This document shows positions 32,236 through 42,087 of a stretch of 64,000 bases of DNA, in pieces; position 1 is the first letter of the stretch, and each line of letters begins with the position of its first letter. A model generated the notes under the pieces. That model was not told the DNA's origin, did not search any database, and was given only the letters and a program-made list of their open reading frames with translations. The stretch is taken from NCBI RefSeq assembly GCF_041624475.1, contig NZ_JBFJUX010000016.1, forward strand, positions 5,287 to 69,286, written 5' to 3'. A program made the position numbers and the translations under genes. The DNA is from Litorivivens sp041624475 (GTDB lineage: Bacteria; Pseudomonadota; Gammaproteobacteria; Pseudomonadales; Spongiibacteraceae).

Positions 32236-34692
32236 TTACCAGCGATAGGTAAACTGCGCTGCTATATTGCGTGGCCTTTCGATAAAGGCGTAGTGGCCGA
32301 TGGCACCAAACACACTGTTGGCCAGTGACATGCTGTTGGCGTAGGTGATGATCACCTCGTCGGTCAGGTTCTTGCCAATCAGCGCAAACTCCCAGCCTGC
32401 TGCTTCGTCGGCAAGGGCCGCCCGCAGATTCAGTTTGTAGTAGGCATCCTGCAGCAAACGCGGGTCAAGATCCTGTGTCGGATTGTATTCCCCGGAAAAC
32501 ACCACATCAAAGGCGCCGCGCACAGTGAGCCCGTTAGCTAGCGGATTTTCATAGGCCAGCGACAGATTGCCGGAGTAGTCCGCTACGTACTGGTTGGTTT
32601 TGCCGGTAAAGTCGCACAGACCGTCGCCGTCCGGATCAGGCTGCTGCTGAAAGCACTGGCCGTTCTCAAATTTGGTGAATTCAAAATCCAGTAGGGCCAA
32701 GGCTCCGCTCAGGGTGAGGCTGTCGGTCAGAGCGACGCGCCCGTCGACTTCGATGCCCATGGTGCGGGCAGCACCGGCATTGCCCACGTTAAAACCCAGA
32801 GTGCCATCAAAAATACTGACCTGCAGATCGTCATACTCGGTTATAAAGGCAGTAGCGTTCAGGTCGGCGCGGCCATCCCACAGGGTACTTTTGCTGCCAA
32901 GCTCCAGGGTAATGGCTTCTTCCTCTTCGAACTCAAAGGAACCGATAAACTGCTCGCTGGGATCGTCGCCGTAGTTGGGGTTGTGCGGCGCCGGGTCATC
33001 GGCGGCGGGAGATTGGTTGGATCGCGCATCAAAACCGCCCGACTTGAAGCCCTGACTCAGAGTCGCGAAGAGCATGGTGCTGTCGAATTCGTATTGCAGA
33101 GTAAACAAGGGTGAGATATTGGTCGAAGAGCGGCTGCCTTCGAGATCCTGCTCTTCAACCGAGAGCACCTTTGCCAATACGGTGCGAACTTCCTGCGGGT
33201 CCAGCTGGCTGCCGTCGTTGGTCAGTTTAATGGAGCGACTGCCGTCCTTGGTTTCGTACGACAGCCGCGCGCCGAAGGTGGCACGCAGGTTGTGGCTCCA
33301 GTGCCAGGTTCCCTGAAAGAAAACAGACCACAGCTCGGTGTCGGTCGTAAATTCACGTGGGGTGCGCAACTTGCGCAAGTGTTCACCGGCATCGCCCACG
33401 CCCGCTGCACCGCCAAACACATCTCCATCGGCTGGCCGGTCGCCTAGATCGCCACCAGCTGCGGCGTCGGCCACGTTCAGAAGTTCGGGTAAAATGGTGC
33501 TGTCTATGCGCACGGAATCAAAATAATCCAGATCGCTTTTTTGAAAGTAACCGCCGGCGATGTATTCAAAATTGTCGCCCAACGGAGATACCCAGCGGAA
33601 TTCCTGGCTGAACTGTGAATACTCCTCCTGCAGCAAGGCATCAAAAACTTCGGCGCCGGTAAAATCCACATCGGCTACTTCTTCAAATTCGTAGGCCATA
33701 AACCCCGTGATAAACGTCAGTACGTGGCCGTTGAGGTCGTAGTCCGCCTTGAGGGTGAGGTTGCGGGTATCGTTGTGGCTGTAATCGCCGTTGGAAGAGC
33801 GTTTGTAGTCCTGAAAGTTGTTTAGCACCGACTCATCGGCGTCGATATTCAGCACGCCGGGTATCTGTGTATCGTTGAGTATTTCAGCATAGGTGCGACC
33901 GGCGAACAGCAGGTTGGAGGAGTTCGATGGCACATCCGTTACCACCTCTACTTGCCGGCCGGTGACGTCGAACTTGCCGGCCTCAAGTTTGGTCAGGATT
34001 TGCAGCCGGTCGGATGCGGCCCAGTCAATCAGCAAGCGGGCCGTGACTTCATCGCGAGCCGGCTCATCGCGATTCAGGGTCAGATTTTCAATATAGCCGT
34101 CCAGCTGGCGATAGCGTCCGGCAAAGCGCACGCCTACGGTATCACTGAGCGGCCCGGACAGAACCAGATCGATCACTTCCTCACCGTGATCCGGTTCATA
34201 GAGCAGAGAGACCTTGCCCTCGCTTTCCTCGCCGGGGCGCCGCGAGTGCAGGCTGACAGCGCCGGCAATGCTATTTTTGCCGTACAGAATATTCTGCGGG
34301 CCGCGCAGCACCTCCACCCGTTCGAGGTCGAGAAAGGGAGCCCGGGAAAGCTGTGCGCGGCCGTAGTAGATACCATCGAAGTACATGCCCACGGATTGCT
34401 CAAAACCCTGATTAATCCCACTGCCCAAACCGCGAATGTAAATGTTGGTGCCGATCCCGGTTTCCGACATGGTGAAATTGGGGATGTAGGCCTGCAGGTT
34501 TTCGATCTTGTCGATACCGGCTTCCTGTATTTTGTTGCCGCCCATGGCGCTCACCGATACCGGCACATCCTGCAGGCTTTGGGTGCGCAGCTGGGCAGTA
34601 ACAATTACTTCCTCCAGGATTGGAGAGTTGGCGTGCACAGTGGCACTGCCCAGCAGAACCAAAAGGGTGGCAGTAGTTTGGCGACGGTTCAT
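32236..34692 (-). CDS. TonB-dependent outer-membrane receptor
   Basis: This 818-residue receptor has a signal peptide, a plug domain (about 40-150, with EEVIVTAQLRTQSLQDVPVS and LERVEVLRGPQNILYGKNS) and a 22-strand-type barrel ending in an aromatic/basic residue pair (FTYRW). The TonB box is close to the EEVIVTA start. It imports a large or hydrophobic substrate using proton-motive force. It lies 2 nt after the nitronate monooxygenase gene in a catabolic operon with no siderophore genes. The substrate is therefore probably the compound degraded by the neighbouring enzymes rather than iron. Confidence 0.92.
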   Translation of the reverse strand: MNRRQTTATLLVLLGSATVHANSPILEEVIVTAQLRTQSLQDVPVSVSAMGGNKIQEAGIDKIENLQAYIPNFTMSETGIGTNIYIRGLGSGINQGFEQSVGMYFDGIYYGRAQLSRAPFLDLERVEVLRGPQNILYGKNSIAGAVSLHSRRPGEESEGKVSLLYEPDHGEEVIDLVLSGPLSDTVGVRFAGRYRQLDGYIENLTLNRDEPARDEVTARLLIDWAASDRLQILTKLEAGKFDVTGRQVEVVTDVPSNSSNLLFAGRTYAEILNDTQIPGVLNIDADESVLNNFQDYKRSSNGDYSHNDTRNLTLKADYDLNGHVLTFITGFMAYEFEEVADVDFTGAEVFDALLQEEYSQFSQEFRWVSPLGDNFEYIAGGYFQKSDLDYFDSVRIDSTILPELLNVADAAAGGDLGDRPADGDVFGGAAGVGDAGEHLRKLRTPREFTTDTELWSVFFQGTWHWSHNLRATFGARLSYETKDGSRSIKLTNDGSQLDPQEVRTVLAKVLSVEEQDLEGSRSSTNISPLFTLQYEFDSTMLFATLSQGFKSGGFDARSNQSPAADDPAPHNPNYGDDPSEQFIGSFEFEEEEAITLELGSKSTLWDGRADLNATAFITEYDDLQVSIFDGTLGFNVGNAGAARTMGIEVDGRVALTDSLTLSGALALLDFEFTKFENGQCFQQQPDPDGDGLCDFTGKTNQYVADYSGNLSLAYENPLANGLTVRGAFDVVFSGEYNPTQDLDPRLLQDAYYKLNLRAALADEAAGWEFALIGKNLTDEVIITYANSMSLANSVFGAIGHYAFIERPRNIAAQFTYRW

Positions 34693-34694
34693 TA

Positions 34695-35615
34695 TTATTT
34701 TCCTCCGCGACCTGTTGTGTACTGTTCTGACAATTCGTCAACGATTTCCTGTATGGACTGCAGCTGCTTGACTGGTCCGACAGACTGCCCTGCAGCCCAG
34801 ATATCTTTCCAGCGCTTGGCGTCTACACTGGCGCTTACATCCATCTGTGCCTTTTGGGGCATGTTGCTCGGATCAAGCCCGGCGCTCTGCAGGGAGGCGC
34901 GCAACCAGTTGGCAGCTACGCCGGTAATGGCGTCTGAGCAGACAATGTCATCCACACTGCTGTCGATAACCATCTGCTTGTAGCCATCGGCCGCCATGCT
35001 TTCGCGGCTGGCCAGAAAACGCGTACCTAAATAGGCAAGATCTACCCCGAGCGCCTGTGTGGCGCGAATGCCGCGACCGCTGGCTATGCCGCCGCCGAGA
35101 ATCAAAGGGCCACCCCAGAACTCTCTCACGGCATCTACAAAGGCAAAGGGACTGAGCGGGCCCGTGTGGCCGCCGGCCCCGGAGCAGACCAGTACCAGCC
35201 CATCGACGCCGGCATCCACCGCCTTGCGGGCAAAGGTTGGGCTGATGACATCGGCGAATACCAGCGAGCCGGCTTTATGGGCCTGTTCGATAATATGTTT
35301 GGGGCTACCCAGTGCGGTCACGATCAGGTCAGGCTGGTAGTGCAGCAGCAATTCCAGGTCCGCATCCCGGCGCTGGAAGGTAGGGTGCACGATCAGGTTG
35401 GCTGCCCAAGGTTTTTCCCCACAGCCCTTTTTTATGGTGTCCAGCCAGTCTTTAAGCTGCTCGCCGGTGCGTGCATTCTGAGTGGGAAAAGAGCCCATAA
35501 TGCCGGCATTGGCTGCGGCAATAACCATCTCCGGCCCGGAGATCAGGAACATCGGTGCCTGTACAACAGGTAGAGTGAGGCGCGAGCACAGCGCTTCAAA
35601 ACGGGACGGGCTCAT
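34695..35615 (-). CDS. nitronate monooxygenase/2-nitropropane dioxygenase family FMN protein
   Basis: This 306-residue TIM-barrel flavoprotein has PVVQAPMFLISGPEM at the N-terminus, GSPKHI near 105, CSGAGGHTGP near 147-156 (the family's catalytic His) and the flavin-phosphate region ILGGGIASGRGI near 178. Family members oxidise nitronates, and others act as enoyl-reductase-like enzymes in catabolic clusters, so the true substrate is open. It overlaps the acyl-CoA synthetase stop by 4 nt. Confidence 0.85.
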   Translation of the reverse strand: MSPSRFEALCSRLTLPVVQAPMFLISGPEMVIAAANAGIMGSFPTQNARTGEQLKDWLDTIKKGCGEKPWAANLIVHPTFQRRDADLELLLHYQPDLIVTALGSPKHIIEQAHKAGSLVFADVISPTFARKAVDAGVDGLVLVCSGAGGHTGPLSPFAFVDAVREFWGGPLILGGGIASGRGIRATQALGVDLAYLGTRFLASRESMAADGYKQMVIDSSVDDIVCSDAITGVAANWLRASLQSAGLDPSNMPQKAQMDVSASVDAKRWKDIWAAGQSVGPVKQLQSIQEIVDELSEQYTTGRGGK

Positions 35616-37231
35616 CCTTCGCTACACTCCAAATCTTTAGCCAATTCGTGGCGCAATACTTTACCGAGTGGGTTGCGGGGCAGAGCCTCGATCGCGACCA
35701 CTTTTTCCGGCCATTTGAACTTTGCCAGCCCGCAGTTTTCCAGATGCGAGCTGAGATCTTCTACCGAGACGGGTTGGTCACTGACGACGAATGCGGCGAT
35801 ACGCTGGCCGAGATGTTCATCGGGGTAGGGCGCAACGGCGGCTTCCTGTATCGACGGGTGCCCCGCCAGCAGCTGATCGATTTCTTCCGGTGAGATTTTC
35901 ATACCGCCGCGCACGATCAGGTCTTTGCAACGGCCAACGAAACGGTAAAAGGCATCGTTTTCACCGGTTATTTCAAACAGGTCGCCGGTGCGGAAATAGC
36001 CCTCGCTGTCAAACAGTGCGGCATTGGCCTCGCTACTGTGCCAGTAACCTTCAAATACGGTATCGCCTTTGATCACCAGCTCCCCCGGTTGACCGGCTCG
36101 ATCGATAACCTCGCCGCTGTCCACATCGAGCAGGCGGGTATGAAAAACCTCGGCAATGCGGTTGTGCCACTTAAGGTTGGGTGCGCCAAAGCGTGGAAAC
36201 AGACTGGCGCGCGCCTGTGGGTCTGGAACATCTATGACGTCTGAAACCAGGCAGCAGCCCTCGTTGGAGCCGAACATATTTACCACGTCTACGCCGAGCT
36301 TTTCCTTGAAACCGGAAATCATGGAGGGCGCCAGTGGTGCACTGCCGGACCCGATGACCTTAAGACTGGACAGGTCGCGACTGTTCATCAGCTCCGGCTT
36401 GGCCAGCAGGAGGGAAAGCAGGGCCGGCGGCGCTACGGTGTAGAGCGCCTTTTCCTCTTCAATCTGTTGCAGGAAAACCGGTAGGTCCAGCGGGTGGTGC
36501 AAGGCGAGTTTGCCGTGTACCGAAAGCCAGTACACCAGAAACACGCTGATGGCTGCCATGTTCACCATGGGGAAGGGCGCAACCATCGCCGCGCCTTTCG
36601 GCAGCGCGGTCGCGTCTTCAAAGGCAGGAATCATGGCCAGCCAGTGGCGGTGGCGGCGGGGCACGCCCTTGGGGGTGCCGGTGGTGCCCGAGGTCCAGCA
36701 CAGTGTGAACAGGGCTTCGCGGTCGGGTACAGGAAGCTCTGTCAGCTCACCGCTTGCCAGCGATGTATCAAGCGCAATCCAGCCGTCGGTGTTGCTATCA
36801 ATACTGAATTTCAGGGTGCTCTTTGGTGTTAAGCCTTCAAAATGCGCCTGCAGGTTTTCGTCTTTAAAGCGACTGCAACTCACCACCGCCCGGGGGTGGG
36901 TGCTGTCGATAATCATGCGCAATTCGTGGGATTGGTACTGCACTGGCGCGGGGGAAATGATTAAACCAAGTCGCGCTGCCGCGAGATACAGAAGGGGCAG
37001 CTCCACGATGTTAGGTAATTGCACCAACACAATATCGCCGGCGCGCAGACCGCTGTCGTGAAATTGCGCGGCGATACCCAGCGCAGCCTGCTGTGCCTCG
37101 CTGAAGTTGAGGCGCTGTGCCGGTGTGCCGCAGAGAGCCGCCCGGTTGGGTGGGTCCAACAGGGCTTCCTGCTGCGGAGCGGCGCTAACAGCCTGCTGAA
37201 ACAGTTGCCAGAGTGAAGAGACCTCGGCCAT
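35612..37231 (-). CDS. AMP-dependent acyl-CoA synthetase
   Basis: This 539-residue ANL-superfamily ligase activates a carboxylic acid to its CoA thioester. It has the P-loop-like TLCWTSGTTGTPKGVPRR near 180, a FGSNEG motif near 325, YFRTGDLFE near 420, and the C-terminal domain with GGMKISPEEID and the catalytic Lys in PLGKVLRHELA. It is the first gene of the minus-strand operon. The N-terminal half is closer to aryl/medium-chain ligases than to acetyl-CoA synthetases by general layout, but the acid is not determined. Confidence 0.88.
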   Translation of the reverse strand: MAEVSSLWQLFQQAVSAAPQQEALLDPPNRAALCGTPAQRLNFSEAQQAALGIAAQFHDSGLRAGDIVLVQLPNIVELPLLYLAAARLGLIISPAPVQYQSHELRMIIDSTHPRAVVSCSRFKDENLQAHFEGLTPKSTLKFSIDSNTDGWIALDTSLASGELTELPVPDREALFTLCWTSGTTGTPKGVPRRHRHWLAMIPAFEDATALPKGAAMVAPFPMVNMAAISVFLVYWLSVHGKLALHHPLDLPVFLQQIEEEKALYTVAPPALLSLLLAKPELMNSRDLSSLKVIGSGSAPLAPSMISGFKEKLGVDVVNMFGSNEGCCLVSDVIDVPDPQARASLFPRFGAPNLKWHNRIAEVFHTRLLDVDSGEVIDRAGQPGELVIKGDTVFEGYWHSSEANAALFDSEGYFRTGDLFEITGENDAFYRFVGRCKDLIVRGGMKISPEEIDQLLAGHPSIQEAAVAPYPDEHLGQRIAAFVVSDQPVSVEDLSSHLENCGLAKFKWPEKVVAIEALPRNPLGKVLRHELAKDLECSEG

Positions 37232-37246
37232 TGTCTTTATTCTCCC

Positions 37247-37324
37247 TGCATTACAGGTGGCTATTGACAGTTGTCTTTTGGGTTCTACAATGAAATCCTA
37301 CGCTTGCATTACAGAACCTGTCAA
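37247..37324. promoter_or_regulatory. divergent promoter/operator region of the catabolic island
   Basis: A sigma-70 promoter TTGACA (37264-37269), a 16-nt spacer and TACAAT (37286-37291) face the oxygenase gene. The 10-mer TGCATTACAG occurs twice as a direct repeat (37247-37256 and 37305-37314). TTGACAG (37264-37270) and CTGTCAA (37318-37324) form an inverted pair, with the first half overlapping the -35 box. This layout suggests a repressor, most simply the HxlR-type regulator at 42088, acting on both arms. Confidence 0.5.
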
Positions 37325-37354
37325 CAGAAGCTGCTTAACGCACCGGAGAATGCC

Positions 37355-38794
37355 ATGAGCGCGGTCGACCCCCTTCAAGATTCCAGAACCAAACCCCTGC
37401 CGGGGCCTAATAATAAAAACCCCTACCTGCAAGGGCTTTACGCGCCGGTTACCGAAGAAAGCACCTGCGTGGACTTAAAAGTTACGGGTGAGATACCGAA
37501 AGACCTCTGCGGCAGCTATCTGCGCAATGGCCCCAATCCCCTGAACACGCCGGTCGGCATGCATCACTGGTTTGATGGTGACGGCATGATGCACGGCGTC
37601 TATCTGGAAAATGGTAGAGCGGAGTATCGAAATCGCTACGTGCGCTCAACAGATTTTATCGACGACGCCAACGGACACTGTCCGGTCGCCGGGGTAATGG
37701 AGCCGGCGACCATGAAGCGGGAGCCCAAGGTCTATAAAGACACCGCCAACACCGACGTGATACTGCACAATGGGGAGCTGATGGCCCTGTGGTATATCAG
37801 CGGCAACCCGGTGCGCCTTGATCCACGGAGCCTCGATACCCTGCGCGAGGAAAGTTTTGGCGGAGCCCTGCCACGCCATGTTTCCGCCCATTCCAAAACC
37901 GACCCGCGTACCGGCGAGTTCCTGTTTTTCGACTACGCCTTGTACGAGCCGTGGATGAGCTGCGGTGTGGTGAATGCTGATAATGAACTGACCGGTTTTC
38001 AGACTATTGAATTACCCGGGCCGCGTCTGCCTCATGATATGGCCTTTACCGAAAACTATTTTGTCTTGCACGACCTGCCGGTGGTGTTTACCGAGCAGGC
38101 TTTGCGGCAGCGCCAGTGGTCGATCGAAATAGCTAACCAGCCCACCCGCTTTGGTGTAGTGCCGCGCAACTGCAAGGGTGAGGTGCGCTGGTTTGAAACC
38201 GACCCCTGTTATATCTATCACGTCATCAATGCCTGGGAAGAGGGCGACGAGATTGTGATGCTCGGTTGCAAAATGGTGCCTAACCCGCATGTGAATGGCA
38301 CGGCCTTTGGCCCCTATCGCGCCATGGTGGAAGTATTGGCACTCAATGCCATACCCAGCGAATGGCGTATGAACCTGAAAACCGGCAAATGCACTACCCG
38401 CGATCTCGATGATGCGATTGGTGAGTTTCCGAGTATTAATCTGGGTGTAAGTGGTCAGCCCAATCGCTATGCCTATGTGCAGGCCATTGCCAAAACCGAC
38501 ACGCTGAAATTCGAAGGGTTTTATCGCTACGATTTTCAGCAGGGCAATAAAACGGCGTATTTTTACGAGCCCGGTATGTGTGGCTCGGAAGTGGCCTTTG
38601 CCCCGCGCATCGGCGCCACGGAAGAAGACGATGGCTATGTGGTGGGGCTGTGCAGCCACGAAGGCACGGGGGAATCGGAGTTCAGAATCTGGGATGCGCG
38701 GGCCATCGATAGCGGTCCACTGGCCCGGGTGCACCTGCCGGTGCGCGTACCCGCCGGTTTTCACGCCACCTGGGCCGATGCCCACGACTGGTAA
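37355..38794 (+). CDS. carotenoid/stilbene cleavage oxygenase
   Basis: This protein of about 479 residues is a seven-bladed non-haem iron dioxygenase that splits an alkene double bond into two aldehydes or ketones. The four iron-binding His are present at about 179 (SAHSK), 227 (LPHDM), 289 (YHVINAW) and 470 (GFHATW). Other hallmarks are LRNGPNP near 55 and HWFDGDGMMHG near 70. GGAG 6 nt before the ATG at 37355 fixes the start; an in-frame ATG at 37271 overlaps the promoter. Family members cleave carotenoids, apocarotenoids, lignostilbene or isoeugenol. The neighbouring aldehyde dehydrogenase, CoA ligase and thiolases fit downstream use of the cleavage product. Confidence 0.9.
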   Translation: MSAVDPLQDSRTKPLPGPNNKNPYLQGLYAPVTEESTCVDLKVTGEIPKDLCGSYLRNGPNPLNTPVGMHHWFDGDGMMHGVYLENGRAEYRNRYVRSTDFIDDANGHCPVAGVMEPATMKREPKVYKDTANTDVILHNGELMALWYISGNPVRLDPRSLDTLREESFGGALPRHVSAHSKTDPRTGEFLFFDYALYEPWMSCGVVNADNELTGFQTIELPGPRLPHDMAFTENYFVLHDLPVVFTEQALRQRQWSIEIANQPTRFGVVPRNCKGEVRWFETDPCYIYHVINAWEEGDEIVMLGCKMVPNPHVNGTAFGPYRAMVEVLALNAIPSEWRMNLKTGKCTTRDLDDAIGEFPSINLGVSGQPNRYAYVQAIAKTDTLKFEGFYRYDFQQGNKTAYFYEPGMCGSEVAFAPRIGATEEDDGYVVGLCSHEGTGESEFRIWDARAIDSGPLARVHLPVRVPAGFHATWADAHDW

Positions 38795-38807
38795 GGAATA
38801 AAACATA

Positions 38808-39968
38808 ATGGAAGCTTACGTAATTGACTGTCTGCGAACCCCGCGCACGAAAGCTCGTGAAGGCGGCAGCCTGGCGGAAATGCCCCCCGCAAAGCTGGTC
38901 AGTCGTTTGGTCGATGCGCTGCGCGAAAATCAGACGCTGGACAAGGTGGCGGCCTTAACCCTTGGCTGTGTTGGTCAAATTGGAGCCCAAGGCGGCAACC
39001 TTGCGCTGCAGAGTAAACTGCATGCGCGCCTGCCCGAACACTGTACTGCCATGACACTGAACCATTTTTGCGCCTCTGGGCTGAGCAGTATCGGCCTTGC
39101 CGCGAACGCCTGCGCGCTGGGTCAGTATCCACAGGTGTTGGCGGGCGGCGTGGAATGTATGTCGCAGGTGCCCTTTATGGCTGACAAGGCCCGCTACTAT
39201 CGGGATGCGGAGCTAGCGTTAGAGGAGCGTTATATTCCCGTTGCCCTGTCTGCCGATATTCTCGCGACCAAAGAACAGGTAACGCGCGACGAACTTAACG
39301 CAGTCACCCTGCGTTCTCATCAGCGCGCGGCGCAGGCAGAGGGCTATCAGCAATCGCGAATAGCCGTGCGCGACGCCGACGGCAAACTGCTCGCAGAGCA
39401 GGATGAATGCATTCGCGCGAATACCACCGCAGCCAGTCTGGCAGAAATGCCGGCCGGCTTTGAAGCCATGGCTAAACCCTTTCAGGCCATACTGAGCCAG
39501 CGTGAAATTGACTATCGCCACAGTTTTGCCAATGCCCCACCCATGGTCGACGGCGCAGCGCTGGGCTTGATTGGCGGGGCGGCGGAAAAAACGAGGGCGC
39601 GCGCTCGCATCCTGGGTTGGTTGGACGCCGCTGCCAGCCCCGCCGATTCACTTACCGGGGGCATGGCGGCGATGGATGCCCTGTTAACGCAATTGGGTTT
39701 GTCATTGAGAGATATTGATCGCATTGAATTTATGGAGGCCTTTGCGGTGGTGCCCGTGTTGTTCGAGCGGCGCTACAGTGTTGATCCACAGCAGGTAAAT
39801 GTGAGCGGCGGGCATCTGGCCAAGGGCCATCCGATGGGAGCCACTGGCGCCGTGTTGCTTTCAACACTGTGTGATGTGCTCGAGCGGGATGACCAAACCC
39901 TCGGCCTGGTGGTCGCAACCGGCGCCGGTGGGGTGGGTTCGGCCATGGTGGTGGAGCGCATGAAATGA
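38808..39968 (+). CDS. thiolase (acetyl-CoA C-acyltransferase)
   Basis: This 386-residue classical thiolase has the nucleophile Cys in NHFCASGLSS near 86 and the C-terminal SGGHLAKGHPMGATGA motif near 335-350. EFMEAFAVVP near 305 corresponds to the conserved NEAFA region, with Glu-Ala-Phe-Ala kept. It starts 13 nt after the oxygenase stop and overlaps the next gene by 4 nt. It would remove acetyl-CoA from a beta-ketoacyl-CoA during side-chain degradation. Confidence 0.9.
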   Translation: MEAYVIDCLRTPRTKAREGGSLAEMPPAKLVSRLVDALRENQTLDKVAALTLGCVGQIGAQGGNLALQSKLHARLPEHCTAMTLNHFCASGLSSIGLAANACALGQYPQVLAGGVECMSQVPFMADKARYYRDAELALEERYIPVALSADILATKEQVTRDELNAVTLRSHQRAAQAEGYQQSRIAVRDADGKLLAEQDECIRANTTAASLAEMPAGFEAMAKPFQAILSQREIDYRHSFANAPPMVDGAALGLIGGAAEKTRARARILGWLDAAASPADSLTGGMAAMDALLTQLGLSLRDIDRIEFMEAFAVVPVLFERRYSVDPQQVNVSGGHLAKGHPMGATGAVLLSTLCDVLERDDQTLGLVVATGAGGVGSAMVVERMK

Positions 39969-40387
39969 AGCATCCCATTTTAGGCGGCTGGAAACTGGAA
40001 AGCTGGACGATCAGTCTCAATAGCCATGTCACTTATCCCTTCGGTGAAGCCCCGGTGGGCCGCATTCTGTACACGGTAGACGGTCAAATGAGCGCGACGA
40101 TTGCCCGCGCTGAGCGGCCGGCACTGTCCCATCCTGTTCCCGCGAAAGCGCCTGTGGAAGAAAAGCTCGCTGCGTTTGACAGCTACTTTTCCTATGGCGG
40201 ATCGTTTCACATTGATGGCGAAGAAGTAGTGCACCGGGTCGAGCTGTCGTTGAACCCCAATTTTGTCGGCAGCGAACAGCGCCGGCGTATGCGTTTTGAT
40301 GGCGACACATTGACGCTGTCGGCCGATGAGGAAACGCCCAAAGGCAAAAAACATCACAGCATTCGCTGGAGGAGGGCACAGAACTGA
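39965..40387 (+). CDS. lipocalin-like domain protein
   Basis: This 140-residue protein begins with GGWKLESWTI and contains GRILYTVDGQMSA and SYGGSFHIDGEEVVHRVE, the pattern of the Lipocalin_5 family of small beta-barrels. No signal peptide is seen, so it is probably cytoplasmic. It overlaps the thiolase by 4 nt and the dehydrogenase by 1 nt (TGATGG). It may bind or isomerise a hydrophobic pathway intermediate; that role is inference. Confidence 0.8.
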   Translation: MKHPILGGWKLESWTISLNSHVTYPFGEAPVGRILYTVDGQMSATIARAERPALSHPVPAKAPVEEKLAAFDSYFSYGGSFHIDGEEVVHRVELSLNPNFVGSEQRRRMRFDGDTLTLSADEETPKGKKHHSIRWRRAQN

Positions 40388-42054
40388 TGGAACTGTTTGA
40401 AAAGCACGAGGCGCGTTTCAATGCTGCGCGTAAAGCCTGCAAAGGGCGCTTCCACTGGTCGCCCTTTCCGGAAGCGGCGGCCCAGGTTGCCGATGGCGAG
40501 GCCTTGAATGCAGAGGCTGAACAAGTCTTCGCGGCGCTGTGTAACAAACACTTCGAGCTGGATCTGCCCGGTGTTGTGGGGCAGGTCGGTGATGAGGTCT
40601 CGCCCTATACCTGCAAACCTTTGGGTATCAGCTACCCGCGCTGTGATCCCGACGAGCTGTTTAATGCCGCTGAGGCAGCCATGCCGGAATGGGCTGCGCT
40701 GACGCCGGAGCAGCGCATCGGGCTTTTACTGGAAGTGATCGATGCACTGGAAAAACAGTTATTTCTTGTTTCAAAAGCGGTGATGCACACCGCCGGGCAG
40801 AGCCCGAATATGAGCTTTACCGGTAGCGGCGCCAATGCACTGGATCGGGCGATCGAAGCGCTGGTCTATGCCTATGAGGCCATGCGCTTTACGCCGAGTA
40901 CGGCGCACTGGGAGCGACAGTTCGGCAAGGCCACCATTTCGCTTGATAAAACCTACCGCCTGGTACCGCGGGGTGTGGCGGTGTGCTTTACCTGTGCCAG
41001 TTTTCCTACCTGGAATGCCTGGCCGTCGATGATGGCCAGCCTTGCCACAGGTAACCCGGTAATCGTAAAACCCCATCCCGGTTCAGTATTGCCCATGGCA
41101 CTCAGTGTAAAATGCTTTCGCGAGGTGCTGGCAGCCAATGGCCAGAACCCGGATCTGGTAACCTTGCAGCTGGATACCCGCGACCAGCCCCTAGGCAAGA
41201 TACTGGTCAAGCACCCGCAAACTGCGATTGTGGATTTTACAGGCAGTGCCCAGTTTGGCAGCTGGGTCGAGCAGAATGCTCATCCGGCCCTGTGCTTTAC
41301 CGAGACGGCCGGGGTCAATACGGTGGTGCTCGATTCCTGTAAGGATCTGGACGCGGTGATTCGCGCGTTGGCCACCACCCTGTGCATGTTCTCTGCGCAA
41401 ATGTGTACCAGTCCCCAGAACATCTACCTGCCCAAACAGGGTGTACGTGAGGGCGATACCTGGATACCGGGCGGCGAGGTACGTCAGCGTCTGGCAGATG
41501 CCGTGCAGGCTATCGCCTCCAATCCGCGCAAGGCGGCCATGATACTGGCGACGATCCAGTCGCCCGAGACCGAAACCCTGCTGGACCATCTGGCCGGGCA
41601 GGCCGAAGTGATGCTTGCCAGCACTCGCTACGAACACCCAGACTACCCGAATGCACGCACACGCACGCCGCTGATGCTGAGTGTTAAAAAACAGCAGCGA
41701 GATCTTTACTTGGGTGAACGCTTCGGTCCGGTAAGTTTTGTTATTGACTGTGACGATGCCGCCGACGCCCTGCAGCAGGCAACGCAGGATGTGCGCGACG
41801 CAGGCGGGTTGACGGCCTTTCTCTATTCCACCGATGAACGCTTTATCGCACAAGCCGAGCAGGCCTACGCCCGTGCCGGTTCACAGTTGACCATTAATTT
41901 GACCGGGCCGATGCCGCTGAACTTTGCGGCGGCCTACAGTGACTTTCACGTAACCGGCTTGAACCCCGCGGGCAATGCTTCACTCACTGAATTGGGCTTT
42001 GTTGCCCAGCGTTTTCGGATAACGCAAAGTCGGCGGCCGAGCGGCGATGCCTGA
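40387..42054 (+). CDS. PaaN-like aldehyde dehydrogenase
   Basis: This 555-residue aldehyde dehydrogenase superfamily member resembles the phenylacetic acid degradation protein PaaN in length and N-terminus. It has PRGVAVCFTCASFPTWNAWPS near 196, VDFTGSAQFGSW near 285, a Glu in CFTETAGVN near 302 and the catalytic-region Cys in SAQMCTSPQN near 340. It would oxidise an aldehyde, here plausibly the product of the cleavage oxygenase, to an acid or CoA ester. No other paa genes are nearby, so a phenylacetate role is unlikely. It is the fourth gene of the plus-strand operon. Confidence 0.85.
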   Translation: MELFEKHEARFNAARKACKGRFHWSPFPEAAAQVADGEALNAEAEQVFAALCNKHFELDLPGVVGQVGDEVSPYTCKPLGISYPRCDPDELFNAAEAAMPEWAALTPEQRIGLLLEVIDALEKQLFLVSKAVMHTAGQSPNMSFTGSGANALDRAIEALVYAYEAMRFTPSTAHWERQFGKATISLDKTYRLVPRGVAVCFTCASFPTWNAWPSMMASLATGNPVIVKPHPGSVLPMALSVKCFREVLAANGQNPDLVTLQLDTRDQPLGKILVKHPQTAIVDFTGSAQFGSWVEQNAHPALCFTETAGVNTVVLDSCKDLDAVIRALATTLCMFSAQMCTSPQNIYLPKQGVREGDTWIPGGEVRQRLADAVQAIASNPRKAAMILATIQSPETETLLDHLAGQAEVMLASTRYEHPDYPNARTRTPLMLSVKKQQRDLYLGERFGPVSFVIDCDDAADALQQATQDVRDAGGLTAFLYSTDERFIAQAEQAYARAGSQLTINLTGPMPLNFAAAYSDFHVTGLNPAGNASLTELGFVAQRFRITQSRRPSGDA

Positions 42055-42087
42055 ATACAAGCTGGTACGTGGTGGTAGAATACGCCG

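Noticed and set aside
33952..34983. 343-codon plus-strand open frame over the TonB receptor
   Set aside because: It is antisense to a receptor with clear plug and barrel motifs and has no recognisable domain or ribosome site.
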